Source: Sphingomicrobium lutaoense
GTDB taxonomy: Bacteria; Pseudomonadota; Alphaproteobacteria; Sphingomonadales; Sphingomonadaceae
DNA: 64,000 nt
Assembly (NCBI RefSeq): GCF_014195685.1
Contig: NZ_JACICF010000001.1
Span: forward strand, 404,992 to 468,991
Direction of reading: 5' to 3'
The notes under the pieces: generated by a model
Databases searched by the model: none
Seen by the model: only the letters and a program-made list of their open reading frames with translations
What the model was told of the DNA's origin: nothing
Made by a program: the position numbers and the translations under genes
Shown here: one piece after another, positions 17,007 to 26,100 of the stretch
How positions within the stretch are numbered: the first letter of the stretch is position 1
Layout of the letters: every line of letters starts with the position of its first letter

Positions 17007-18215
17007 CTAGCTTTTCTCGGTCGGCGGCGGCGCGACCGGGAAGCCGTTCTCGGGATAGGGCATGATCATCGTGCCATCAGGCGCAGAGGTGAAGGTCGTC
17101 TGCGTCGGATAGGCGAACTCGATGCCCTTGCCGTTGAAGATCTCGAGGATGCGGATGCAGATCTGGCTCTTGATGCCGACGATCTCGTTCCAGTCCTCCG
17201 AATGATGGTCGTAGACCAGTTCGAAATCGATCGAACTGTCGCCAAAGCCCGTGCAGACGATACGGACAATGTCGATGTCCTCGTAGGGCTCGACCGCCTC
17301 GGTGACGATTGCCTTCATCTGGGCCAGCACCTTGGGATCGGTCTGGTAGATGACGCCAAAGGGGATGGTGATGCGCCGGCTATGCGCTTCGGCAATATTG
17401 TTCACTTCCTGGTCGAGCAGCTTGGTGTTCGCCATGATCACCTGTTCGCCGGTGACCGCGCGAAGGCGCGTGGTCTTGAGGCCGATCTTCTCGACCGTGC
17501 CGGTGGTGGTGCCGTAGCGGATCGTGTCGCCCTTGCGGAAAGGCCGGTCGAACACGATCGCCAGCGCCGCGAACAGGTCGGAGAAGATGCCCTGCGCGGC
17601 AAGACCGATGGCGATACCACCGATACCGAGACCCGCGACCAGCGTGGTGACGTTGACGCCGAGATTGTCGAGAATGACGATGAAGGCGATCGCGAAGGCG
17701 GTGATGTTCACCAATACGCGAATGAGGCTCAAGGCATTGGCAAGCGTCGATTCCCGGTCGCCATCGTCGACTACCTTCGACACCACCACGCCAAGGATCA
17801 GCTCGCGCGCCCAGATCGCGGCTTGGATCGCCAGGACGATGATGAAGGCGACATGGAAGATTTCCTCCACGTCCTCGGAAATGTCGGTGTGCGCGGCGAC
17901 GATATGCGCGGCGGTAACGACCATGAAGGTAATCGTGGTCTTGGCGAGCACGCCCGCGATGATCGCTTTCCAACTGGTGCGTTCGGGATCGCGGTGGAGG
18001 ACGCCGCGACCGATCGCGCGCAGGATGAGCATGATGCCCACCAGGCCCAGCGCCACGAGCCCGCCGAGCAGAAGTCCATCCCAATTGTCCCCGAACCAGC
18101 CGATCGTGTCCTGCACGGGCTGTTCCATGCTTGCGACGGTCTGTTCGACTGCCTCCGCATCTTCGGAAATGGATTCGATGGCTTCGTTGGCGAGTTGCTC
18201 GGTCGGACTGGTCAT
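17007..18215 (-). CDS. Small-conductance mechanosensitive ion channel (MscS family)
   Basis: Inner-membrane protein of about 402 residues. A hydrophilic N-terminus is followed by membrane segments and the MscS pore helix VTTLVAGLGIGGIAIGLAAQGIFSD, then the beta domain with FDRPFRKGDTIRYG and the cytoplasmic vestibule. It protects cells from osmotic down-shock. The ATG at 18215 was preferred over TTG at 18251, which overlaps the end of the topoisomerase gene; the choice is not certain. The C-terminal tail ends in a proline-rich segment. Confidence 0.9.
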   Translation of the reverse strand: MTSPTEQLANEAIESISEDAEAVEQTVASMEQPVQDTIGWFGDNWDGLLLGGLVALGLVGIMLILRAIGRGVLHRDPERTSWKAIIAGVLAKTTITFMVVTAAHIVAAHTDISEDVEEIFHVAFIIVLAIQAAIWARELILGVVVSKVVDDGDRESTLANALSLIRVLVNITAFAIAFIVILDNLGVNVTTLVAGLGIGGIAIGLAAQGIFSDLFAALAIVFDRPFRKGDTIRYGTTTGTVEKIGLKTTRLRAVTGEQVIMANTKLLDQEVNNIAEAHSRRITIPFGVIYQTDPKVLAQMKAIVTEAVEPYEDIDIVRIVCTGFGDSSIDFELVYDHHSEDWNEIVGIKSQICIRILEIFNGKGIEFAYPTQTTFTSAPDGTMIMPYPENGFPVAPPPTEKS

Positions 18216-18247
18216 GGGGGGCTGTGTGGCGCTGATCGAGCCAAGTT

Positions 18248-19285
18248 TCAACCGCGCCGGAGACGCAGGTAGTCGCGCATCGACCGGCGAGGCAGCTTTC
18301 CATGGGGGTCGAGAAAGGCCAGCAAGCGGGTTTCCGAAAGGCTCAGATATTTGCGCTTGCGCCGCGGCAGCCGCTGTCCGTCGAACGGATCGTCGGGCCG
18401 TTCCTTGATTGCCTCGATGAGCTTCGGATGGATATAGCTAGAGCGCGCGACCGTGGGCGTATTACCCAGTGCTTCGGCCACCGGCTCGACCACCGATTTC
18501 AGCGTCAGGGGATCGTCCGAGGCAAGCACGTCGTGGATCTTCTCCATCGCCATCGCGCTCGCGCCCCATGTTCGGAACATCTTGGCTGTAAAATCCTCGC
18601 CGCTCAATTCCTGTAGATATTGATTGACGTCCGAACTGTCGATCGCGCGCGTTTCGCCATCATCGTCGAGATATTGGAATAGCTGCTGGCCCGGCAGGTC
18701 GTGGCAATCGCCGAGGATGCGCACGAGCGCGGGCTCGGAGATGGTCACATTTCGCTCGGTGCCATGCTTGCCCTTGAAATTGACCTTGAGCCGCGTCTTC
18801 AGCCGTTTGACATGGCCTCTCCGGAGGGTCGTCGCGCCGAAGCTCTTGTTCGACTTGGCATAGGTTCGGTTGCCGATGCGAATGAGCGAATTGTCGATGA
18901 GCGTCAGCGCTGCCGCGAGCACGGTTTCGCGGGTCAGCTTGCGGCGGCGAAGCTGCTGGGTGAGCTTCTTGCGGATGCGGGGCAGGGCATGGCCGAACGC
19001 CGCGCAGCGCTCGAACTTGGCGGCTTCGGCGGCGGCGCGATAATCGTCATGATAGCGATATTGCTTACGCCCCTTGTCATCCACGCCCGTCGCCTGGATA
19101 TGGCCGTCGGCGTCCTTGCAGTACCAGACATCGTCATAGGCAGGCGGGATGGCCAGCGCATTGAGCCGTTCGATGATCTCGGGATCATCGATATGCTTGC
19201 CATTCTCGTCTTGATAGCTGAAGCCCTTGCCGCGCCGGACGCGGCAATATCCGGGTTCGCTGTCGTTGGAATGGCGCAACTGCAC
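18248..19285 (-). CDS. DNA topoisomerase IB
   Basis: Eukaryote/poxvirus-like type IB topoisomerase that relaxes supercoils by a 3'-phosphotyrosine nick. Conserved features are GKGFSYQDENGKHIDDPE at the N-terminus, IRIGNRTYAKSNKSFGATTLR, the catalytic arginine in FTAKMFRTWGA, and the active tyrosine in ARSSYIHP near residue 284. The start is taken as GTG at 19285, which has AAGGA upstream and agrees with the family N-terminus. A GTG at 19339 adds 18 residues of no family likeness and would leave only 17 bases to the divergent PfpI-like gene. Such enzymes are common in alphaproteobacteria as accessory topoisomerases. Confidence 0.9.
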   Translation of the reverse strand: MQLRHSNDSEPGYCRVRRGKGFSYQDENGKHIDDPEIIERLNALAIPPAYDDVWYCKDADGHIQATGVDDKGRKQYRYHDDYRAAAEAAKFERCAAFGHALPRIRKKLTQQLRRRKLTRETVLAAALTLIDNSLIRIGNRTYAKSNKSFGATTLRRGHVKRLKTRLKVNFKGKHGTERNVTISEPALVRILGDCHDLPGQQLFQYLDDDGETRAIDSSDVNQYLQELSGEDFTAKMFRTWGASAMAMEKIHDVLASDDPLTLKSVVEPVAEALGNTPTVARSSYIHPKLIEAIKERPDDPFDGQRLPRRKRKYLSLSETRLLAFLDPHGKLPRRSMRDYLRLRRG

Positions 19286-19356
19286 GGCTGGCGGGTCCTT
19301 TCGCAGGCGACAAGGCCGGAACGACAGCTTCGGTTCCACTGAACGGGAGAGATTGC

Positions 19357-19908
19357 ATGATTGATCTGGGCGGCAAGGCGATCCTCATCATGGCCACGCA
19401 CGGCTTCGAGGAAAGCGAACTCACCGGGCCGCGCGAACTTCTCTCGCGGGCGGGCGCGACGGTGAAGATCGCTGCCCCGTCGATGGACCCGATCCAGGCC
19501 CGCGTGCATGACGAGCCCACGATCAAGGTCGACCCCGACATGACGATCGACGAGGTCGATATCGACGATTTCGACGCGCTGATCCTGCCCGGCGGGGTGA
19601 TCAACCCCGACAGCCTGCGCCGCGATGAAAAGGCGGTCGCGCTGGTCCGTCGGTTCGACGCCGCCGGAAAGGTCGTCGCCGCGATCTGCCATGGCCCGTG
19701 GATGCTGGTCGAAGCCGACGTGCTGCGGGGTCGTCGCGCCACCAGCTGGCCCTCGATCCGTACCGATATGCGCAATGCCGGGGCGGAATTGGTCGACGAA
19801 GCCGCTTGCGTCGACGGACGCATGGTCACCAGCCGCCAGCCCGAGGATGTTCCGGCATTCTGCGACGCGATTTCGCGCCTTCTTTGCGGCGACGAAAAGA
19901 GCCGCTGA
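19357..19908 (+). CDS. DJ-1/PfpI family protein (type 1 glutamine amidotransferase-like)
   Basis: Protein of 183 residues with the PfpI fold. The nucleophile cysteine is in VVAAICHGPWML, and the conserved glutamate in THGFEESELTGPRELL. Relatives include stress-induced deglycase or glyoxalase-type proteins (YhbO, PfpI). Two extra family blocks, DALILPGGVINPD and SRQPEDVPAFC, are intact, so the protein should be active. A GGGAGAG site is five bases before the ATG. It is divergent from the topoisomerase gene. Confidence 0.9.
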   Translation: MIDLGGKAILIMATHGFEESELTGPRELLSRAGATVKIAAPSMDPIQARVHDEPTIKVDPDMTIDEVDIDDFDALILPGGVINPDSLRRDEKAVALVRRFDAAGKVVAAICHGPWMLVEADVLRGRRATSWPSIRTDMRNAGAELVDEAACVDGRMVTSRQPEDVPAFCDAISRLLCGDEKSR

Positions 19909-19941
19909 TAAAGCGATCTTTACCCTTTCGGCCTAAGCTCC

Positions 19942-20475
19942 ATGTCCATGAACGACATGCAAGGCCGACTTGATTCGATGATCGACGTGGCGGCAGCGCT
20001 GGTGATGGCGCTGGCGGGCGGATGGTCGATGCTCATGCTTTTCCCCGACCTGGGGCTGGCGGCGACCGGCGGGGCGGCGCTCCTTGTCTTCGCCATGACC
20101 CACGCCGTGATGCGGCTGGTGGGGCGGCCGTTGGTGCTTGGCCGGGTCAAACCCCACCCGATCGCCCCGCTGCCCTTCGACGAAGAGGCTTGGGCAGGCG
20201 ATGCACGCGACGAAGCCGCGCCTCCGCCTGTCATTCCGGCGGAAGACGAACCTCTCGTCCTCGACGACATTCTCGCGGAAATGGCCCCCTCGTCACGGGT
20301 CGTGCGCCTTTTCGCCCCCGAGGAAGTGCCCACCGCCGGAGAATTGAAGGAGCGGATCGACCGCCATCTCGAAGGCCCCGAAGAAAGGATCGAGCGCCCC
20401 ACTCCGGTCGAACTGCCCGACGCCAGCGAACGGCTCGCCGCCGCAATGGGACGGGCACGGATGGAGCGCGATTAG
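19942..20475 (+). CDS. Hypothetical membrane-anchored protein
   Basis: Protein of 177 residues with two adjacent hydrophobic segments near residues 14-32 and 38-58, then a long acidic and proline-rich hydrophilic tail. No family is recognised. The tail contains DEPLVLDDILAEMAPSSRVVRLF and a last helix-like part. It may be a small inner-membrane protein with a cytoplasmic tail. It follows the PfpI-like gene by 33 bases and may be transcribed with it. Confidence 0.65.
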   Translation: MSMNDMQGRLDSMIDVAAALVMALAGGWSMLMLFPDLGLAATGGAALLVFAMTHAVMRLVGRPLVLGRVKPHPIAPLPFDEEAWAGDARDEAAPPPVIPAEDEPLVLDDILAEMAPSSRVVRLFAPEEVPTAGELKERIDRHLEGPEERIERPTPVELPDASERLAAAMGRARMERD

Positions 20476-20693
20476 GCTTCCTCCAGAGTCAAAGCCGCGA
20501 CCCTCAGTTCGATCGATCCGCCGGGCATGATCGTGGCCCCGACCCGCCCACCGCGATTAATCCGCGCGTCGTGTCCGCAATGGTCGCAAGAAGAGTTCTT
20601 GACGTTCGCCGGCCAATTTTGGGCGGCGAACGGTTTCGCTTCGGGAACCGCCTCCCGCGCGTCGACGGCGCGGCGGGGATGAATCCCAGCGCT
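20472..20693 (-). other. Open frame without a start codon, CxxC-containing; possible gene remnant
   Basis: On the minus strand a 73-codon frame ends in TAA at 20472, tail to tail with the preceding gene. It encodes NSSCDHCGHDARINRGG and a C-terminus GGSIELRVAALTLEEA that looks protein-like. An ATG at 20702 is followed by GAG and an in-frame TGA, so the gene, if real, is broken at codon 3. A plus-strand frame is also open here, and open frames by chance are common in high-GC DNA, so this stays weak. Confidence 0.2.
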
Positions 20694-20801
20694 TCACTCC
20701 ATGGGCGAGAACGCGATGGGAACTGAATCCAACATGGTTACCGTTCCGTTGACCGCCTTTGGTGGCCCTTCTGGAAAGGCGCGTCCGCTAATAGCGGCGG
20801 C
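20476..20801. other. 326-base stretch without a convincing gene
   Basis: This is the longest region of the window without a supported gene. It is less GC-rich than its flanks. It holds the start-less minus-strand frame described separately and a short inverted repeat (CGCCGGCCAATTTTGGGCGGCG). No promoter, RNA or terminator could be supported. Confidence 0.5.
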
Positions 20802-21011
20802 ATGGACAGTCTATTCATTTCCGGCCCCGCCGCCGTTGCCGACGCGGCCCAGTTAATCGAGACCTATGGCGACGATGCCGGGCTCGAAGCGGCCGCTCGC
20901 GCCGAGAAAAGCCGCTCCAACGACAATATCCACCGCTTCTGCCACTGGCGGCAGATCGAGCGGATGATCGCCGCTTTCGCGCGGCAGGACGTCTCCGGCA
21001 CCGTCCATTAG
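20802..21011 (+). CDS. Small conserved hypothetical protein
   Basis: Protein of 69 residues. The N-terminal half (AADAAQLIETYGDDAGLEAAARAE) is helix-like, and the end, FCHWRQIERMIAAF, resembles a type of small protein often seen in sphingomonads; I cannot attach a family name. No signal or membrane segment is present. There is no clear Shine-Dalgarno site before the ATG. It lies between the gene-poor stretch and tamA and is transcribed in the same direction as tamA. Confidence 0.6.
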   Translation: MDSLFISGPAAVADAAQLIETYGDDAGLEAAARAEKSRSNDNIHRFCHWRQIERMIAAFARQDVSGTVH

Positions 21012-21102
21012 GCGCGTCGGGCCATAAGGCGGATCAGGACGGCCGCTCCCGCCTCACGAAATGTTGGCCTCATATCCCAAGCGACGCTACAGCCGATAGT
21101 CG

Positions 21103-23106
21103 ATGGGATCGGTTGTGAGCCATACCCCGGCGCACCTCGCGCTGTTGGCAGCGTGCGGCGTCGTCGCGGTGGCCGCGCCCGCATATGCGCAGGACGGCGC
21201 CACTCCCGGGAACGAACAGGAAGCGCCGCTTCCTCCGGTCGACGTCGATAGCCCGCTCGATCCCTTGCCGGGCCTCGATCTCGAATGGCCCGAACTCGAC
21301 AGCGACCCGCCCTTGTCGGACACGCCTGCCGCCCTCACCGATGTCGCCGACGAGATCCGTTACGAAGTCCGGCTGACGGGCCTTCCCGAAGGCAGGAAAG
21401 ACGAGATCGAAACCGCTTTCGAGGCGCAGTCGGCGCTGGAAGCCGGCGACGGCGAGGCAGTCAATGCCGTGCAGGTCGACCGCCGTGCGCGCGCTGACCG
21501 CGAATTGCTCCAGGAATTGCTGCGCTCGGTGGGCTATTATGATGCTGAGGTGCGGCCCGACATCCGCCCGCGCGAAGGCGCTCCGCTGGCGGTCACTCTC
21601 GATGCCGAACCCGGCGCGCTCTACCGCTTCCAGTCGGTCGAGCTGCCGGGCCTCGAAGCGGCAGGCGAGGCAGCACCACGGCTCCGCGAGGCCTTTGCGG
21701 TCAAGGCCGGCGATCCGGTCGATGCCCAGGCAGTTATAGACGCAGGCGCCGCGCTCGACCTTGCGCTTGGCGAAGAAGGCTTCGCTCGCGCCCGCATCGG
21801 CGAACAGCAGGTCGTCATCGACCATGAACGCCGCACGGCTACGCTGGTGCTTCCGGTAACTCCGGGTCCGGCCTCCCAATTCGGCCAGATCCGGGTCGAG
21901 GGCAGGCCGCCCTTTCCCGCTTCGCATGTCGCCGACATCGCGCGCTTCGACCCCGGCGATCCCTATCGCCGCTCGCTGGTCCAGGACCTGCGCCGCGCGC
22001 TCGTCGCGACGGGGCTCGTCGCCTCGGTCAATATTGAACCCGAGGCGAGCGATGATGGCGAGGTCATCGATCTCGTCGTGACGCTCCAGCCCGCGCCCCC
22101 GCGCACCATCGCGGGCGCGGTCGGCTACAATACGGGTGAGGGCTTTCGCATCGAGGGAAGCTGGGAACATCGCAACCTCATCAATCCCGAAGGCGCCTTC
22201 ACCGCCCGCGCAGTGCTCGGCACGCAGGAACAGCTGGCCGCACTCGGTATGCGCTTCGGCAACTGGCGCCGCCGCGACCAGTCGCTCTCGCTTTCGGCGC
22301 TGGCGGGCAGCATCGACCGTCCCGCCTATAATGCCGATACGGTCGTCCTCACCGCCGGCGTCGAACGCAGCAGCAATTTCATCTGGCAAAAGCCCTGGAC
22401 CTATTCGGCGGGGGTCGAACTCATCGCGTCGGACGAAACCGACCGGATCGTGCTCGAACCTCCGCCCGGTATGACCGATCCCGAGATCATCAGCCGCCGC
22501 GAAACCTTCTTCATCGGCGCGCTTCCGCTGCGGCTCCATTATGATGGCAGCGACGATCTGCTCGATCCCGGCAAAGGTTTCCGCCTCGGCGGATGGGTCA
22601 GTCCCGAAGTCAGCCTCGACGGCTCCACGCGCACCTATCTGCGCGCGCAAATCGATGGCAGCCTCTACCAGCCTGTTGGCGAGAAAATGATCCTGGCGGG
22701 TCGAGCGCGCGTCGGCTCGATCTTCGGCGCGGGGCTCGATGACATTGCGCCCTCGCGCCGTTTCTACGGCGGCGGAGGCGGCTCGGTGCGCGGCTTCGAA
22801 TATCAGGCGATCGGCCCACGCGACCCCTTCTTCAACGATCCGAGCGGCGGACGAAGCCTGACCGAAGTCGCGCTCGAAGTGCGTTACCGGCTCAATGAAA
22901 GCTGGGGCGTGGTGCCCTTCATCGACGCGGGGCGCGTCTCGCGCGATCCCTGGCCCGGACATCGCGACTTCCGTTTCGGCGCCGGCATCGGCGTTCGCTA
23001 TTATACCAGCTTCGGCCCCATTCGCATCGACGTCGGTACTCCTCTCAACCCGCGCGAAGGCGATGCCGCGGTGGCGGTCGCCGTGTCGCTGGGACAGGCT
23101 TTCTGA
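21103..23106 (+). CDS. tamA: TamA, outer-membrane assembly protein of the BamA/Omp85 family
   Basis: Outer-membrane protein of 667 residues with a signal peptide (cut after about residue 28, AYAQ). Three POTRA-like segments occupy about residues 80-340, followed by a 16-strand barrel of the Omp85 type. FRLGGWVSPEV, the RFYGGGGGSVRGFEYQ block (the conserved VRGF motif) and the GIGVRYYTSFGPIRIDVGTPLN terminus are typical of TamA. With TamB it inserts some autotransporters and helps lipid traffic between the membranes. The stop overlaps the tamB start by one base. Confidence 0.93.
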   Translation: MGSVVSHTPAHLALLAACGVVAVAAPAYAQDGATPGNEQEAPLPPVDVDSPLDPLPGLDLEWPELDSDPPLSDTPAALTDVADEIRYEVRLTGLPEGRKDEIETAFEAQSALEAGDGEAVNAVQVDRRARADRELLQELLRSVGYYDAEVRPDIRPREGAPLAVTLDAEPGALYRFQSVELPGLEAAGEAAPRLREAFAVKAGDPVDAQAVIDAGAALDLALGEEGFARARIGEQQVVIDHERRTATLVLPVTPGPASQFGQIRVEGRPPFPASHVADIARFDPGDPYRRSLVQDLRRALVATGLVASVNIEPEASDDGEVIDLVVTLQPAPPRTIAGAVGYNTGEGFRIEGSWEHRNLINPEGAFTARAVLGTQEQLAALGMRFGNWRRRDQSLSLSALAGSIDRPAYNADTVVLTAGVERSSNFIWQKPWTYSAGVELIASDETDRIVLEPPPGMTDPEIISRRETFFIGALPLRLHYDGSDDLLDPGKGFRLGGWVSPEVSLDGSTRTYLRAQIDGSLYQPVGEKMILAGRARVGSIFGAGLDDIAPSRRFYGGGGGSVRGFEYQAIGPRDPFFNDPSGGRSLTEVALEVRYRLNESWGVVPFIDAGRVSRDPWPGHRDFRFGAGIGVRYYTSFGPIRIDVGTPLNPREGDAAVAVAVSLGQAF

Positions 23107-26100
23107 TGGCCGAAGAGGAAATTGAGGCGCCATCCGCCGTCCCACGGCGCAAGCCCTGGTATCGTCGGCTGGCACGCGAAACGGGCTGGCTCCTGCTCAT
23201 CCTTGCTGGGCTTTTCGCGCTCGCCCTCGCCGCGATCGACAGCGCACCGGGAAAACGCTTCCTCGCCGACCGCATCGCGGCAATGGAGACCGCCTCGGGC
23301 CTTTCGGTGCGGATCGGACGCATCGAAGGCTCGATCTACGACCGCGCGGTACTCCGCAATGTCGAGGTGCATGACACCAAGGGCGTCTTCCTCACATCGC
23401 CTGCCATCACCCTCGAATGGGCGCCCTTCGCCTGGCTCTATAACAAGCTGCACATCGACGAATTAAGCGCCGAGACCGTCCGCCTCGAACGGCTTCCGGT
23501 GACCAGGCCCTCCCGGCGCGAGGGGCCGATCCTGCCGGGTTTCGACATCCACATCGGCAAGCTCTCGATCAATGATATGGTCATCGGTCCCGCAATCGGT
23601 GGAGAGGAGCGGCGCGGCAAACTCGCGGGCCGCGTGGACATTCGCGCGGGCCGGGCGCTCGTCGATCTCAAGGCCGCGGTCGAAGGCGGCGACCGCCTCG
23701 CCATCCGGCTCGACGCATCGCCCGACGACAACCGGCTCGACCTCGGCGCGCGGGTGGTCGCACCCGCCGACGGCGTGCTCGCGGGGCTTCTTGGCCTGCC
23801 GGCCGACGCCGAACTGGCATTGGTGGGCAAGGGCGACTGGGCCAACTGGTCGGGCAATGCCGACATCATGATGGGCGAAGTGCAGCTTGCCGACCTGGCG
23901 CTCACCGCGCGCAATGGCGACTATGGCATCACGGGCACCGCAAGGCCCGCCGCCCTCCTCGACGGCACGCTGAAGAGCCTTCTCGCAGGGCCGCAGAGGA
24001 TCGATGCGACTGGGCGGTTCGACGAACGCCGCCTCTCGGGCGAAGCCTCGCTGCGCGGCGCCGCGCTTGACTTCGTGGCGCGCGGCGCGGTCGATCTCGG
24101 TAACAATCGCTACGAAGATGTGCGCGTCGCGGCGCAGCTCAAGCGTCCCTCCGCGCTTCTGCCCACGCTCGGCGGGCAGCCAGTGCGCCTTGCCGCCACG
24201 CTCGACGGGCCGATGGACAATATGGCCTTCACCTACCGCCTGCGCGGCGCGGCGACGCAAATCGATACTTACCGCCTCGAAAATTGGCAGGCCGACGGGC
24301 GTGGCCGCTGGGGCCTGCCGCCGGTGCGTGTCCCGCTCACGCTGACCGCCGCACGGGTGAGCGGCGGGGGCGACTTGGTCACCGACATCTTCAGCGCGGT
24401 GAAACTCGAAGCCTTGCTGCAGGTCTCGCCCACCAGCATCCGCGCCGATGACGCGCGGCTTCAGACGCGACGCCTGCGCGCGCTGGTCGATCTGTCGCTC
24501 GACCTGTCCAATGGCGATTTCGACGTCGCGATCGACGGGCGCATGGCGGGTTACGAACTGCCGGGCATCGGGCGCATGGACATCAGCGCCGACCTTTCGG
24601 TGCGCCCCGCGCCGGGCGGCGGGACCCGGCTGGCAGGGCCGGTGCGGGTCGACGTGCGCCGCCTCGACAATGGCTTCTTCCGTGGTCTTACCGGCGGCAA
24701 TCCGACACTGACCTCGCAGATATCGCTCGGGCCTGACGGCATTCTGCGCCTCGGCGACCTTCGCCTCGCGTCACCGGAAGTCAATCTGCGCGGCAACGGC
24801 CTGCGCCGCCGCGACGGCACTTTCTACATCGAGGCGCGGGGCGAGCAGGCGGGCTATGGCCCGGTCGAGGTCACCCTCGACGGCAATATCGCCCGGCCTG
24901 AAATCAGCCTGCGGCTCGAACGTCCCAATGAAGCGCTGGGCCTGAACGATGTCGCGATGACGCTGCGCCCGACCCGCGAGGGATTCGATTTCACCTCGGG
25001 CGGCGGATCGCGCTTCGGCCCCTTTGCCGCGACGGGCGCGATTCTTCTGCCGGCAGGTCGCGATGCCCGCATCGAGATCGCGCGCCTCGATCTCGCGGGC
25101 AGCAGCGGCTCGGGAAGCATCGCCATCGTCGAAGGGGGCTTCGACGGACAACTCGCGCTCCAGGGCGGCGAAGTCGGCGGCACGGTCACGCTGAAGGCAA
25201 TAAAGGCAGGGCAGCGCATCGACCTCGACCTCACTCTCGACCAGGCCGACTTCCCGGGTCCGCCCGCCATGCGCTTCGCCAGCGGGCGGGTCGATGCACG
25301 GCTGCTTCTCACGCCCGATGGCGGAATGCAGGTGGCGGGAACGCTTGATGTCCGCCGTGCGCGGATCGCCGGCATGACCTTCGGACGGGTCGAAGCGCAG
25401 GGATCGCTGCGCGACGGCACGGGCAGCGTCTCGGCCCGGCTCGCGGGCCTGCCGGGCTCCAATTTCAATTTCAATCTCGACGCCGCGATCGCCTCCGACC
25501 GGATCGCGCTGAAGGGCGAGGGCGCGCTCGACCGGGTGCCGATCCGCCTCGCCAACGCCGTGCTCAGCCGCGACGGCAGCGACTGGCTACTGTCCTCCGC
25601 GCGGCTTTCCTATGCAGGCGGGCAGGCGAGCCTTGCCGGGCGCTTCGGGCAAACGACGCGGATCGATGCCTCGCTCAAGGACCTGCCGCTCTCGATCTTC
25701 GACCTTGCCGATCCCGATCTTGGTCTCGGCGGCAAGGCGAGCGGCTCGCTCGACCTCGACCTCGGGCCGCGCCGCAGCGGCAATGCCGATCTCCAGATCA
25801 AGGGCTTGAGCCGCTCGGGCCTCGTGCTTGCTTCGCGCCCCATCGATGTCGCTCTCAAGGCCAAGCTCGAACCCGACCAGCTCGGTATGCGCGCGGTGAT
25901 TGGTCTCGACGGCAAGCGGATCGGCCGCGCACAGGCGCGGCTGTCACCGCTGGGCAATGGCGATCTCGTCGCCGACCTGATGCGCGCCCCAATTGTCGCC
26001 CAGCTTCGCTACGATGGCCCCGCCGATACGCTCTGGCGCCTGTCGGGCTTCGAACTGTTCGATCTTTCGGGCCCCATGGCCGCGGCGCTCGACGTGCGCG

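Noticed and set aside
21070-23175. Antisense frame of 701 codons over tamA
   Set aside because: It lies wholly over an Omp85 gene with correct motifs, has no recognisable domain, and its composition is that of shadow translation.
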